64,000 nucleotides of DNA from Vreelandella massiliensis. Lineage in GTDB: Bacteria > Pseudomonadota > Gammaproteobacteria > Pseudomonadales > Halomonadaceae. The stretch lies in the NCBI RefSeq assembly GCF_900155385.1, contig NZ_LT699745.1, positions 1,068,946 through 1,132,945 on the forward strand, given 5' to 3'. The notes beneath the pieces were generated by a model. It was not told the origin of the DNA and searched no databases. It saw only the letters and a program-made list of their open reading frames with translations. The translations under genes were made by a program, and so were the position numbers. Positions 35,947 through 46,983 of the stretch are shown piece by piece. The first letter of the stretch is position 1, and each line of letters begins with the position of its first letter.

Positions 35947-36789
35947 ATGCAAAAGACCCACAAGCATTCAAGCCATACAGTGCCACATGTGGTATCAGTA
36001 TTACGTCGAGGCTTTCATCATCGAGAGCACAGCGTACGCATGCTGATGACACTGATGGCGGGTATGGCGCATGAGTCCAACAACTTACTTAGTACCATTA
36101 TTGGGCTATCGGAGCTAAATCAGGCGCTGCTCACACCACCCCATCCAGTGCTGGATAACTGCCAACAGATTTATCAAGCCGGCACTCGTTTTGCGAATTT
36201 AATCGACGACATGACGCAAAGCGTGGGATATTTTTCTGTCACATTGGAGCCCACCGACCCAGCCCGTCTCGCACAACTGGTGTTAGACATGAAGCGTCCT
36301 CATTGGCCAGAGGGTATCGTACCAAAGTTGGATATTGAGCAAGCGCCGATAAAGGCGTTGCTTGACCCGGTATTTGTTCAACGTGCACTGGTTCACATGA
36401 TTGATAATGCCTTATATGCCATGGCTAATGTTTTACAACCAGAGCTAATCGTCCGCGTAACAAAAGGGTTTAACAAAAAGGGGCTTTCCTGTGTATTGCT
36501 AAGCGTTCAAGACAACGGGAGCGGTATTGATGCCAATAGTTTACCGCATGTTTTTGACGCGTTCTTTACTACTAAACCGCCTGGGAGTGGCCGTGGGATT
36601 GGTATGACGGCCATCGATGTATGTGCCTTTCAGCATGGCGGGGATGTGTTGTTATCCAGCGAGCCTGGCCATGGTACTTATATCGCGTTACGCCTACCGC
36701 TTGTCAGTAGTTCGGTTAACTTAGCAAATGAGGTTGCATTGCCTATAGTGGCACCAGATTACTTTTCTACTGCTGATACTAGCCGATAG
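35947..36789 (+). CDS. Sensor histidine kinase, probably 5'-truncated by IS
   Basis: 280 residues from ATG 35947. The H-box GMAHESNNLLSTIIGLSELN has His42, and a HATPase domain follows (N-box MIDNALYAM, DNGSGID, GRGIGM). There is no ribosome site at the ATG, and the frame stays open upstream right into the end of the IS3 element, reading LTAEAFQHWYAQR just before the ATG. The related kinase at 63111 has a PAS domain in this position. I infer that the native N-terminus, perhaps with a sensor domain, was removed by the IS event; the remaining kinase core is complete. Convergent with the regulator gene downstream, with a 31-base overlap of their ends. Confidence 0.75.
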   Translation: MQKTHKHSSHTVPHVVSVLRRGFHHREHSVRMLMTLMAGMAHESNNLLSTIIGLSELNQALLTPPHPVLDNCQQIYQAGTRFANLIDDMTQSVGYFSVTLEPTDPARLAQLVLDMKRPHWPEGIVPKLDIEQAPIKALLDPVFVQRALVHMIDNALYAMANVLQPELIVRVTKGFNKKGLSCVLLSVQDNGSGIDANSLPHVFDAFFTTKPPGSGRGIGMTAIDVCAFQHGGDVLLSSEPGHGTYIALRLPLVSSSVNLANEVALPIVAPDYFSTADTSR

Positions 36790-37463
36790 CCGTATTGATA
36801 TACGCTTTTCAATCGTAGCTCAAAGGTGCCGTCTAAGGTTAACTTCTTGCGTAGGCGGCTAACATGCGTATCCACAGTGCGCGTGGTGAGGCTAGCATTA
36901 ACCCCCCAGACTGTCTCAAGCAAATGTTCGCGGGAAAATAGCCGGCCGATATGGGTAAAAAATAGCGCAGCAAGTTGGTACTCGCGTGGTGTCAAAGTGA
37001 TGGCCTTACCATTTAGCGTAATGCTTTGTATTGTTTGGTCGATAGCATAAGCCCCCAAAGTGACTGTGTCTGGCTGTGCTGCACGGGTAATACCGGCACG
37101 CCGAGCGAGTGCTGTTAGTCGGGCGCGCAGTTCAGCGGGGTAGATGGGTTTGGTAAGAAAGTCATCGGCACCACTCTCCAATGCCATGACGACGTCATTC
37201 TCACCTTGACTTGCGGTAATAAATAAAATGGGCCCTGACCATCCGTAATCGTAGCGTAACTGCTGCACTAACTGCATGCCGTCCGCGTCGGGTAGGTACC
37301 AGTCAATGATCAACAGGTCGAAGCTGTGTTTTTGCAAGGCTTTGAGTAGTCCGCTAGCACGCTCAAACGTATCAAGTGTCACCGAGCGCGCGAGACTCTC
37401 GTTAAGCGAGTGGGCAAGAAAACGCTGCTGAATTGGGTCATCTTCGAGTACGCCGATGTGCAT
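36759..37463 (-). CDS. OmpR-family response regulator
   Basis: 234 residues from ATG 37463 (an upstream ATG at 37478 is possible but has worse spacing). Receiver domain at about 1-120 with acidic GVLEDD, phospho-acceptor Asp in LLIIDWYLPDADG, Thr/Ser in FITAS and Lys in FLTKP; winged-helix DNA-binding domain at about 130-230 (TPREYQLAALFF, RTVDTHVSRLRKKL). It probably accepts phosphate from a kinase in this cluster and controls transcription. Adjacent to, and convergent with, the truncated kinase. Confidence 0.9.
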   Translation of the reverse strand: MHIGVLEDDPIQQRFLAHSLNESLARSVTLDTFERASGLLKALQKHSFDLLIIDWYLPDADGMQLVQQLRYDYGWSGPILFITASQGENDVVMALESGADDFLTKPIYPAELRARLTALARRAGITRAAQPDTVTLGAYAIDQTIQSITLNGKAITLTPREYQLAALFFTHIGRLFSREHLLETVWGVNASLTTRTVDTHVSRLRKKLTLDGTFELRLKSVYQYGYRLVSAVEK

Positions 37464-37622
37464 AAGCTGAACCACCATCCTTGAGATGCAGGCATGTTAG
37501 CGAAACTTTCCAGCCTCGACAAAGCTTCGCTCAAGGATAATGTTCACAATCTATGACATTTGCCCACTGCGGGGTGCGCTAGCATGGAGCGAAACATCTC
37601 TCAGGTTGCAGGAGGGTAGCTT

Positions 37623-38069
37623 GTGATGCCTATATCGCTCAGCAATGTTCGTCACAGCCACGCTTGGATTAATGCCATCGTGCTAAAGAAACTAACACAG
37701 CGATACGGCCGCGATGGTCTAGAGCTTTGTTGGGGGAGTTACTTGGCGCGTCTCAGCGCTCGACAGCTCAAGTTGTCGAACTATGCCATCATTGAAAACC
37801 GAGCTCTGCTGCTGCGAGAGGCGCAAGCGCTTCAGGAGGAATCAATACACCTCGGTTGTTATGGGTTGGCGCACTACGCCGAGCAATTGATTGAGGAGGC
37901 CGCGTATGCCTCTTTTGTGATACTTGAGCGGCGCATCGCACAGATGCCAGCGCTTATTGCGCGTACTCGCTGTGAGTTCCGGCAATCTAATGCGAGGCTT
38001 TATTCAGCGGTTGCGACGACAGGCGCTAGCTGTGCTGCTCCAGCCTTAATGGCATCATCAAGCGCTTGA
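37623..38069 (+). CDS. Hpt-like protein lacking the phospho-histidine
   Basis: 148 residues from GTG 37623 or ATG 37626, after a strong AGGAGGG. The segment LLREAQALQEESIHLGCYGLA can be laid over the Hpt core (A-H-x-L-K-G-x-x-x-x-L-G): the small residues and Leu-Gly agree but the acceptor His is Gln and the LKG is lost. If so it cannot carry phosphate and may act as a decoy or adaptor in the relay. The alignment is by eye. Its 3' end overlaps the convergent true Hpt gene by 70 bases. Confidence 0.55.
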   Translation: MMPISLSNVRHSHAWINAIVLKKLTQRYGRDGLELCWGSYLARLSARQLKLSNYAIIENRALLLREAQALQEESIHLGCYGLAHYAEQLIEEAAYASFVILERRIAQMPALIARTRCEFRQSNARLYSAVATTGASCAAPALMASSSA

Positions 38070-38359
38070 GCTTGCTCTGAAGTGACGGAATTGCCTTTTT
38101 TTAACGTATTGTCCACTTCTGCAGCGGTTTGTTCGATTCGATGGGCGCCAACAGAGCTGGCTGAACCCTTCAGGGTATGCACTTGGCGCGCAACCTTGTC
38201 GTCAGGTGCTGCCAGTAAAGCGGCAAGCTCAGAGAACTCGCCGGATAACTGTTCGTGAAACATAGCTAACACTTCGATGTAGAGTTCTTTATCGTTGTCG
38301 GCGTAAGCAAGGCCGGTGGAGATATCGAAGTCAGTCAGGTTGTTCAGTAGTGATTCCAT
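38000..38359 (-). CDS. Histidine phosphotransfer (Hpt) protein
   Basis: 119 residues from ATG 38359 (AGGA eight bases upstream); the longer open frame to 38530 has no site. A single Hpt four-helix bundle with the acceptor His in ARQVHTLKGSASSVGAHRIE. It shuttles phosphate between the hybrid kinases' receivers and terminal regulators. Convergent with the Hpt-like gene at 37623; the two transcripts would be antisense over 70 bases. Confidence 0.88.
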   Translation of the reverse strand: MESLLNNLTDFDISTGLAYADNDKELYIEVLAMFHEQLSGEFSELAALLAAPDDKVARQVHTLKGSASSVGAHRIEQTAAEVDNTLKKGNSVTSEQAQALDDAIKAGAAQLAPVVATAE

Positions 38360-38570
38360 TAGTGTATTCCTGCCGAGCGTTTTGGCTGTCATAACATTCA
38401 ATAATGACGGACGAATAGGAAGCGTGTCTAGAGCCCGTTGATGATTCCAGCTGTGCGCATAGTGCTGTGTATGTCGACAGTTACTTGTTTTGAGTCGTTG
38501 ACCTTTTATTTCCAGCCACGAATTTTTCATAGCTTTGAAAGCTGCCGCTTTTTTTCGCCAAGAGGTACCA

Positions 38571-40646
38571 ATGACGTTTATGTGTCGACTGCTGATTGTT
38601 GATGATGATCCGACGATTCGCTTACTCGTTTCTTCCGGCCTTAAGCGTAAAGGTTATGAAGTATTTCAAGCTGCTGATGCCGAACAGGCGCTGGTAGTTT
38701 TTCGGGATCATTCCCCGGACCTCGCGTTGATCGATGTCACCATGCCGGGGCGCAACGGCTTTGAGTTGGTGCAGTCAATCCGTCGAGGCGAGGCAGGCCT
38801 TGCATGTCAACAGGTTCCGCTTTTGATGCTAACAGGCTCGGATGACGTAACCTCGATTAATCAGGCGTTTGAGTCAGGCGCAACGGATTTTATTACCAAA
38901 CCCATCAACCTGCCGCTGCTGGCTGAGCGCATCAAGTATGCGCTGCGTGGGGCACAGCGCGAAAAGGCGCTGCGCGACACACAGCTAGAACAAGCGAGTG
39001 CCTGTAAATTAGCCCGTTTGGGCTTTTGGCAGCTCAACTTTACCGATGACCACCTTAGCTGGTCAGCCGGTGCTCACGATGTCCTGCAGTGGCCGGCTTT
39101 ACCTGAAAGCGGTGAGCAACTGCTTACGCTACTGTCTCCCAAAGACCGGCTACGGTTACAAGCCTCACTTAGTGATGCCGAAGCTTCTGGTGAGGGGATC
39201 AATTTAGAGGTGACAGTCGGTAGTGGAGTGCTGGCGCGTAAACTGCGGCTGCAAAGCGGCGGAAAAAGTGAAGATAATCATTTGATCGGCGCTTTTCAGG
39301 ATGTAACAGCACTGCGTGCCTTTGAAGATAAAGCCATTTATCTTGCCGAATATGATGAGCTTACCAATCTGCCCAAGCGACGCCTGTTTTTAAACTTACT
39401 TGATGAACAGATAAATAGTGCCCCCGAATCGCCGTGGATGATGCTGACACTTGATGTCAGTCGGCTACACCGCATTAACGATGTGCTTGGCATCCAGGCG
39501 GGCGACCAGGTGTTAACGCTATTTGCTCAGCGACTGAAGCAGAGTACTCCTGAGAGTGCGCTAGTGTGCCGTTTGGAAGCGGATACGTTCGGTGTTGCCG
39601 TACCACAGACGAGTGCAAAAGAGATTGGAGTGCACTACGAGGACTGGATAAGGCCTTTAGCACGCCATTATGTTGTCAGCAACTCAGAGGTTTTTGTTGA
39701 CTTCACTGCAGGGGGAAGCCTCTATCCGCAGGATGGGCACAATGGTGAAGAGCTTTTGCGTACGGCATTGTTAGCGCAGCGTTTTTCACGTTACCAAGCA
39801 GTCGCACAGCGGTTAGTGTTGTTTGATGAGGTGGATGTTTATGCCGACGAAGAGGTGCTAAGTCTTGAAACTGATCTGCGCAAAGCGTTAGCACGCGATG
39901 AATTCTTTTTGGTCTATCAGCCGCAGCAACGGCTTAGCAGTGGTGGGTTTGATGGCGTAGAAGCGTTGCTTCGCTGGCGTCATCCAGAGCGAGGTGTCGT
40001 ATCACCAGCTCAATTCATCCCTTTGCTCGAAGAGAGCGGCATGATCGTTGAAGTCGGTGACTGGGTGATTAAAGAAGCGTGCCGCCAGCTTGCCGAGTGG
40101 CAACATGAAGGGCTTGATTTGTGCATGGGGGTAAATCTTTCGGCCCTGCAGTTTGAGCAGCCAGGATTAGCCAAGCAAATTGCTGAGCATGTCGCTGATC
40201 ACAAACTAAAACCGTACCACCTAGAGCTGGAAATTACAGAAAGCACAGCGATGAGCAATCCTTCAGCAACACTTGCCATTCTGCACGAACTAAAAGGATT
40301 GGGTTTCCGCTTAGCTATTGACGACTTTGGCACAGGACACTCTTCCTATGAGTACTTGTTGCGCTTTCCGTTGAATACACTGAAGATTGATCGAAGCTTT
40401 ATTACTGGTGTTGCTGATTCTCGCCCCAGCCGCGCGATCGTTCGTTCACTCACCGCGCTTAGTCAAGGCTTAGGTTTAAAGACCATCGCTGAAGGTGTGG
40501 AAACTCAGCGGCAGCGTGATTACCTTGATGCGCTGGATGTCGATGAAATACAAGGCTTCTTGCTAGCCAGGCCAATGGAGCCATCCGCATGTTTGGCATT
40601 TTTATGTACAACGGCCAATGCAGCGCTCCATGAGGGCATGTGTTAG
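38571..40646 (+). CDS. Receiver-GGDEF-EAL c-di-GMP phosphodiesterase
   Basis: 691 residues from ATG 38571 (AGAGGT upstream). The receiver domain (about 1-125) has LIVDDDPTIR, acceptor Asp in LALIDVTMPG and FITKP. Next come a linker with a PAS-like stretch (about 140-250), a GGDEF domain (about 260-415) whose signature has become LEADTF and so cannot make c-di-GMP, and an EAL domain (about 430-685) with intact EALLRW near 464, ELEITES, IDDFGTGHSS, LKIDRSFI and TIAEGVET. It should degrade c-di-GMP under receiver control, perhaps with GTP sensing by the dead GGDEF. Leads the operon-like + run of the cluster. Confidence 0.92.
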   Translation: MTFMCRLLIVDDDPTIRLLVSSGLKRKGYEVFQAADAEQALVVFRDHSPDLALIDVTMPGRNGFELVQSIRRGEAGLACQQVPLLMLTGSDDVTSINQAFESGATDFITKPINLPLLAERIKYALRGAQREKALRDTQLEQASACKLARLGFWQLNFTDDHLSWSAGAHDVLQWPALPESGEQLLTLLSPKDRLRLQASLSDAEASGEGINLEVTVGSGVLARKLRLQSGGKSEDNHLIGAFQDVTALRAFEDKAIYLAEYDELTNLPKRRLFLNLLDEQINSAPESPWMMLTLDVSRLHRINDVLGIQAGDQVLTLFAQRLKQSTPESALVCRLEADTFGVAVPQTSAKEIGVHYEDWIRPLARHYVVSNSEVFVDFTAGGSLYPQDGHNGEELLRTALLAQRFSRYQAVAQRLVLFDEVDVYADEEVLSLETDLRKALARDEFFLVYQPQQRLSSGGFDGVEALLRWRHPERGVVSPAQFIPLLEESGMIVEVGDWVIKEACRQLAEWQHEGLDLCMGVNLSALQFEQPGLAKQIAEHVADHKLKPYHLELEITESTAMSNPSATLAILHELKGLGFRLAIDDFGTGHSSYEYLLRFPLNTLKIDRSFITGVADSRPSRAIVRSLTALSQGLGLKTIAEGVETQRQRDYLDALDVDEIQGFLLARPMEPSACLAFLCTTANAALHEGMC

Positions 40647-40691
40647 TCAGAGGGCGCTATATATCAAAGCTACCATGGCAGCGGGGGCATC

Positions 40692-41819
40692 ATGCAGTTT
40701 GAATTTGAGCCAACTGGGACTCCTGAAGCGTTCGGCACCGCCTTACATTCGCTTGCCGCGCAGGAAACAATAAAAACAGTGCTGGTCTTTGCGTGCGACG
40801 AGAATGGTTGGAAGTCAGGGGATATTGATGTTTGGATAACAGACGCTAAGGTGCCCGTTGTGGGTGGGCTTTTCCCTCAGATTGCTTTCCAGGGTAAAAA
40901 CTATGCGCATGGTACATTGCTGATCGGTTTGTACTGTTCCGCTGATGTAGGCGTCGTGAGGGAATTGAGCGATGCAGACACTGATTTTGAGTCAATACTG
41001 GAAACATGGGCAGATCATTGGCCGCTGGAGGACCATCAGCGCACACACTGTGTACTGGTTGATGGGTTAGCTTCGCGCATCAGCGCGCTGGTGGAGAGCT
41101 TATTTTTCACCTTTGGCCTTGAGCATAACTTTATTGGCGGTGGCGCTGGATCGCTTAGCTTTGAGCAGCGTCCTTGCCTCATCACGCCGCAAGGGCTTTT
41201 GCAGGATGCTGCACTGGTGATTTCGTTACCTATTGCCAGCTATATCGGTGTGACTCATGGCTGGTCGCCGATAAGTGATAGCGCCATCATTACCCAAAGC
41301 GAACGCAACGTTATCAAGAGCATCGATTGGCAGCCGGCAGCGCAGGTATATCGTGAGTGGATTCACGCCTATAGTGGCGACATCATTACTCCTGATAATT
41401 TTTTTTCCATTGCCAAGTCTTATCCGCTGGGTATTGTCAAACTCGGTACCGAGGTGGTTGTGCGCGACCCGTTAGCCATCACTCCAGAAGGAGAACTCGT
41501 GTGTGTTGGAGAAGTGCCCGAGGGGTGTGCAATGAGGCTTTTACACGGCAATCCGCAAGCGCTGATTGAAGCGGCAATCAGTGCTCGAGAGCAAGCGCTG
41601 GAAGCGGCGCCTTCGGCAAAAGCCGGCTGTCAACGGCTGCTGATTGACTGTATATCCCGTGTCTTATTTTTAGGTGATGACTTGTCTCACGAGCTTGAGG
41701 CTGTCAGCGATGGCATGCCGGTTTTCGGCGCTTTCACGCTAGGCGAAATCGCCAACAGCGGCAGTGATTACCTGGAGTTTTATAACAAAACAACGGTGCT
41801 CGGCATTCTGGATAGCTGA
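40692..41819 (+). CDS. FIST-domain sensor protein
   Basis: 375 residues. N-terminal FIST domain ([23 protein letters not shown] region) and FIST-C domain toward the end ([22 protein letters not shown] is the typical closing motif). FIST proteins are predicted to bind small ligands such as amino acids and often sit beside kinases and receptors. No membrane segments, so it is cytoplasmic. It lies 45 bases before the hybrid kinase gene, so it may feed that kinase. Confidence 0.85.
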   Translation: MQFEFEPTGTPEAFGTALHSLAAQETIKTVLVFACDENGWKSGDIDVWITDAKVPVVGGLFPQIAFQGKNYAHGTLLIGLYCSADVGVVRELSDADTDFESILETWADHWPLEDHQRTHCVLVDGLASRISALVESLFFTFGLEHNFIGGGAGSLSFEQRPCLITPQGLLQDAALVISLPIASYIGVTHGWSPISDSAIITQSERNVIKSIDWQPAAQVYREWIHAYSGDIITPDNFFSIAKSYPLGIVKLGTEVVVRDPLAITPEGELVCVGEVPEGCAMRLLHGNPQALIEAAISAREQALEAAPSAKAGCQRLLIDCISRVLFLGDDLSHELEAVSDGMPVFGAFTLGEIANSGSDYLEFYNKTTVLGILDS

Positions 41820-41863
41820 TTCAAACCGCATTTCACTCAAGACTTCAAAGAAGCGATACGTAC

Positions 41864-44473
<2,610 letters not shown>

Positions 44474-44568
44474 TACGGATAGCTTAATCCCAGCTTTTGC
44501 AATTGTTTGCATTTCATGTTTCTGGTCTGCGTTATCTTTGCAGAGCTTATAAAAGACCTCTTCTAATC

Positions 44569-44596
44569 TTTAGACACCCATAAATGAGTGTCTAAA
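44569..44596. promoter_or_regulatory. 13-bp inverted repeat before the periplasmic protein gene
   Basis: TTTAGACACCCAT (44569-44581) and ATGAGTGTCTAAA (44584-44596) are inverted with one mismatch and a two-base centre, 21 bases upstream of ATG 44618. Almost no loop and no T-run argue for an operator rather than a terminator. Confidence 0.5.
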
Positions 44597-44617
44597 CCCA
44601 ATGTAGGACAATATTTC

Positions 44618-45148
44618 ATGTCGATGATGGCGACCCCTTTTCGCTCTTGGTTATCCTTTAGCCAGTCGGTGTTATTTATAGTCAGCCTTACTGGCGCTTC
44701 CGCGAGTTTTGCCCTAGAGCCCCCCAAAGACCGCGTTATACTGACGGTTAGTGGTGATATTGGCGAAACCAATGCGGAAGATAAAGCCGCTTTTGACTAT
44801 CCCATGTTAGAGGCTCTCGGTAGCCATACCATTGTGACGAGTACTCCATGGCATGATCAGCAGATGACCTTTGAAGGTCCCCTGGCACGTGACCTTTTGG
44901 AAGCACTGGATGCTGAAGGCGAGAGTGTGCGAGCTGTTGCCTTAAATGATTATGAGGTAACAATCCCAACGGAAGACTTTTACACCTATGACGTGATACT
45001 GGCGACACATGCCAATGGAAGCCGAATGAGCGTGCGAGAGCACGGGCCTATCTTTGTCATCTATCCCTACGATCAGCACACCGAACTGAATCAGGAAACG
45101 ATTTATGCCCGCTCGGCCTGGCAAGTCAATCGTCTGATTGTCGACTGA
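44618..45148 (+). CDS. Periplasmic molybdopterin-fold-like protein, Cys-free (paralogue)
   Basis: 176 residues from ATG 44618; an in-frame start at 44588 falls inside the inverted repeat. A signal peptide ends near SFAL. The mature part matches the small molybdopterin-oxidoreductase-like fold (FEGPLARDLLEALDAEG, LNDYEVTIPTEDF, SVREHGPIFVIYPYD), but like the protein at 3604 it has no cysteine to hold Mo. It is followed after 35 bases by a membrane hybrid kinase, as the 3604 protein is followed by a membrane diguanylate cyclase. Best read as a periplasmic input subunit for that kinase. Confidence 0.78.
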   Translation: MSMMATPFRSWLSFSQSVLFIVSLTGASASFALEPPKDRVILTVSGDIGETNAEDKAAFDYPMLEALGSHTIVTSTPWHDQQMTFEGPLARDLLEALDAEGESVRAVALNDYEVTIPTEDFYTYDVILATHANGSRMSVREHGPIFVIYPYDQHTELNQETIYARSAWQVNRLIVD

Positions 45149-45183
45149 ACGAGGCGAGTTACCTGTAGGAAGTGGTGTTGCCC

Positions 45184-46983
45184 ATGGCGCTTCATTTTAC
45201 GTTACCGGCTTTTGTCCGCAGAAACCCACTGTCGGTAATTGGTATCAGCGTACTTTTTTGTGCGTCGCTTGCGTTGGGTAGCATCGCCCTTTTTAAGCAT
45301 CAGTCCGTAGATAAACGGCTTTTTGAGGATGCTGTTTGGGCTACCTATCAACTCGACCGTGAAGTGCGCGATGTACGTATTGCGTTGCTAGAAGCGTCTC
45401 CCGAAGCGCTTGAATCACTGAAAATGGCCTATGACATTCTCTACAGTCGCCTGAGAGTGGTTGAGCGCGGTCAAGTCGCGCAACTAATACACCGCGTTCA
45501 AGTGCGTGAGTACGATGTTGATCAAGTGTTGGCAGACATTCGCGCACTGGATGAGCCGCTTATGTCACTTGATGCAGCATCGCTACCGGAGCAGCGCCCC
45601 AGCTTGAACAGCAAGCTAAAAGAGATCCAGCACGCGACCGGGCAGATTGCCACTGAGGTAAACCACTTCTTCTCGCGGCAGCGTCAAGCGGATAGAGAAA
45701 GCCTGGATACGTTGATCCGGGCGACGCTATTTTTGGTCACTCTCACCATGTTGGCAGGTGTGTTGCTGTTACTTCAGCTCAGGCGTCAGCGTAAGGCGCT
45801 AGAACACCGGCAGGAGAAGCTAAGAGACACAAACGAAAAGTTGGACGCTGCTCGACGTGAAGCAGAAAGTGCAAGCCAGGCGAAATCTGACTTTATGGCG
45901 GTTATGAGTCATGAAATTCGCACACCCCTTAACGGCATCGTAGGGATTACGGATTTACTAGAAAATGAAGTGATATCCAGTGTTACGGGTCGTGAGTACT
46001 TAAGTGCTCTGCGCGATAGCACTCATGCCCTGTCAACCGTGATTAACGATATTCTCGATTACTCGCGCATTGCAGCAGGCAAACTTTCGCTTGCTCCTCA
46101 GCCATTTGACCTGGGGTTGTTACTTGATTCGCTATGCCGTAATTATTCTCTGCGCGCCAAGGGAACCGCCATTGCGTTTGCCTGTCATCGCCCCCCATTA
46201 GGCGTTGTGTTTGCCGACCCGAACCGCTTGCGCCAAGTGCTGATGAATTTGCTCAATAATGCATTCAAATTTACCGATAGTGGAAGCATAACGCTTGAAG
46301 TCACGCAAAACCACGCGGATGAAACGTCAATCAGCCTGCTCTTTAGCGTTGAAGATACTGGCTGCGGCATGAGTCAATCGCAACAGAAAAAATTATTTCA
46401 GCCATTTTCACAAGTGGATACATCGCTGTCGCGTCAACGAGAAGGTACTGGTCTGGGCCTTGTGATTTGTCAGCAATTGATCGAGGCAATGGGGGGAACT
46501 ATCCAGCTAGAAAGTACGCTTGATTGCGGCAGTCGTTTCTATTTTTCCCTTTCGCTACTACGCTCCCAACTGCCTGAAGGTGAGCAAGATTTACCGGAAG
46601 TGTCAGTGGTGAGTGCCCGCGTGTTAGTAGTGGAAGATAACGCCATTAACCAAATGCTGATACGCAAGCAGCTTAGTAAGCTCGGGCACCAAGTCGATAT
46701 TGTTGAAAATGGCCAGCAAGCGTTAGACAAAGTGGATCAGTCATCTTTTGATGTGATCTTAATGGATATGCAAATGCCCGTCATGGATGGCTTGGCGGCT
46801 ACTAAAGCGTTGCGTAGACGAGGGGATTCCACTCCTATCCTCGCCTTAACGGCTAATGCAATGCCAGAGGATCGCCAACGCTGTCTAGATGCCGGTATGC
46901 AAGAGGTGATTACAAAGCCTGTGCATGCTTCCACATTGGAGCGCCAGCTTAATCATTATGTTGTCTTGGGAGCCAATGGATGA
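45184..46983 (+). CDS. Membrane hybrid histidine kinase (HK-REC)
   Basis: 599 residues from ATG 45184 (AGGAAG upstream; an in-frame GTG at 45172 overlaps that site). Membrane helices at about 15-35 and 178-198 enclose a periplasmic helical domain related to that of the diguanylate cyclase at 4092. A coiled linker leads to HisKA (His243 in [12 protein letters not shown]), HATPase (LNNAFKFTD, DTGCGM, GTGLGLVI) and a C-terminal receiver (about 480-598, VILMDMQMPVMDG). The stop overlaps the start of the next kinase (ATGA). Confidence 0.92.
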   Translation: MALHFTLPAFVRRNPLSVIGISVLFCASLALGSIALFKHQSVDKRLFEDAVWATYQLDREVRDVRIALLEASPEALESLKMAYDILYSRLRVVERGQVAQLIHRVQVREYDVDQVLADIRALDEPLMSLDAASLPEQRPSLNSKLKEIQHATGQIATEVNHFFSRQRQADRESLDTLIRATLFLVTLTMLAGVLLLLQLRRQRKALEHRQEKLRDTNEKLDAARREAESASQAKSDFMAVMSHEIRTPLNGIVGITDLLENEVISSVTGREYLSALRDSTHALSTVINDILDYSRIAAGKLSLAPQPFDLGLLLDSLCRNYSLRAKGTAIAFACHRPPLGVVFADPNRLRQVLMNLLNNAFKFTDSGSITLEVTQNHADETSISLLFSVEDTGCGMSQSQQKKLFQPFSQVDTSLSRQREGTGLGLVICQQLIEAMGGTIQLESTLDCGSRFYFSLSLLRSQLPEGEQDLPEVSVVSARVLVVEDNAINQMLIRKQLSKLGHQVDIVENGQQALDKVDQSSFDVILMDMQMPVMDGLAATKALRRRGDSTPILALTANAMPEDRQRCLDAGMQEVITKPVHASTLERQLNHYVVLGANG

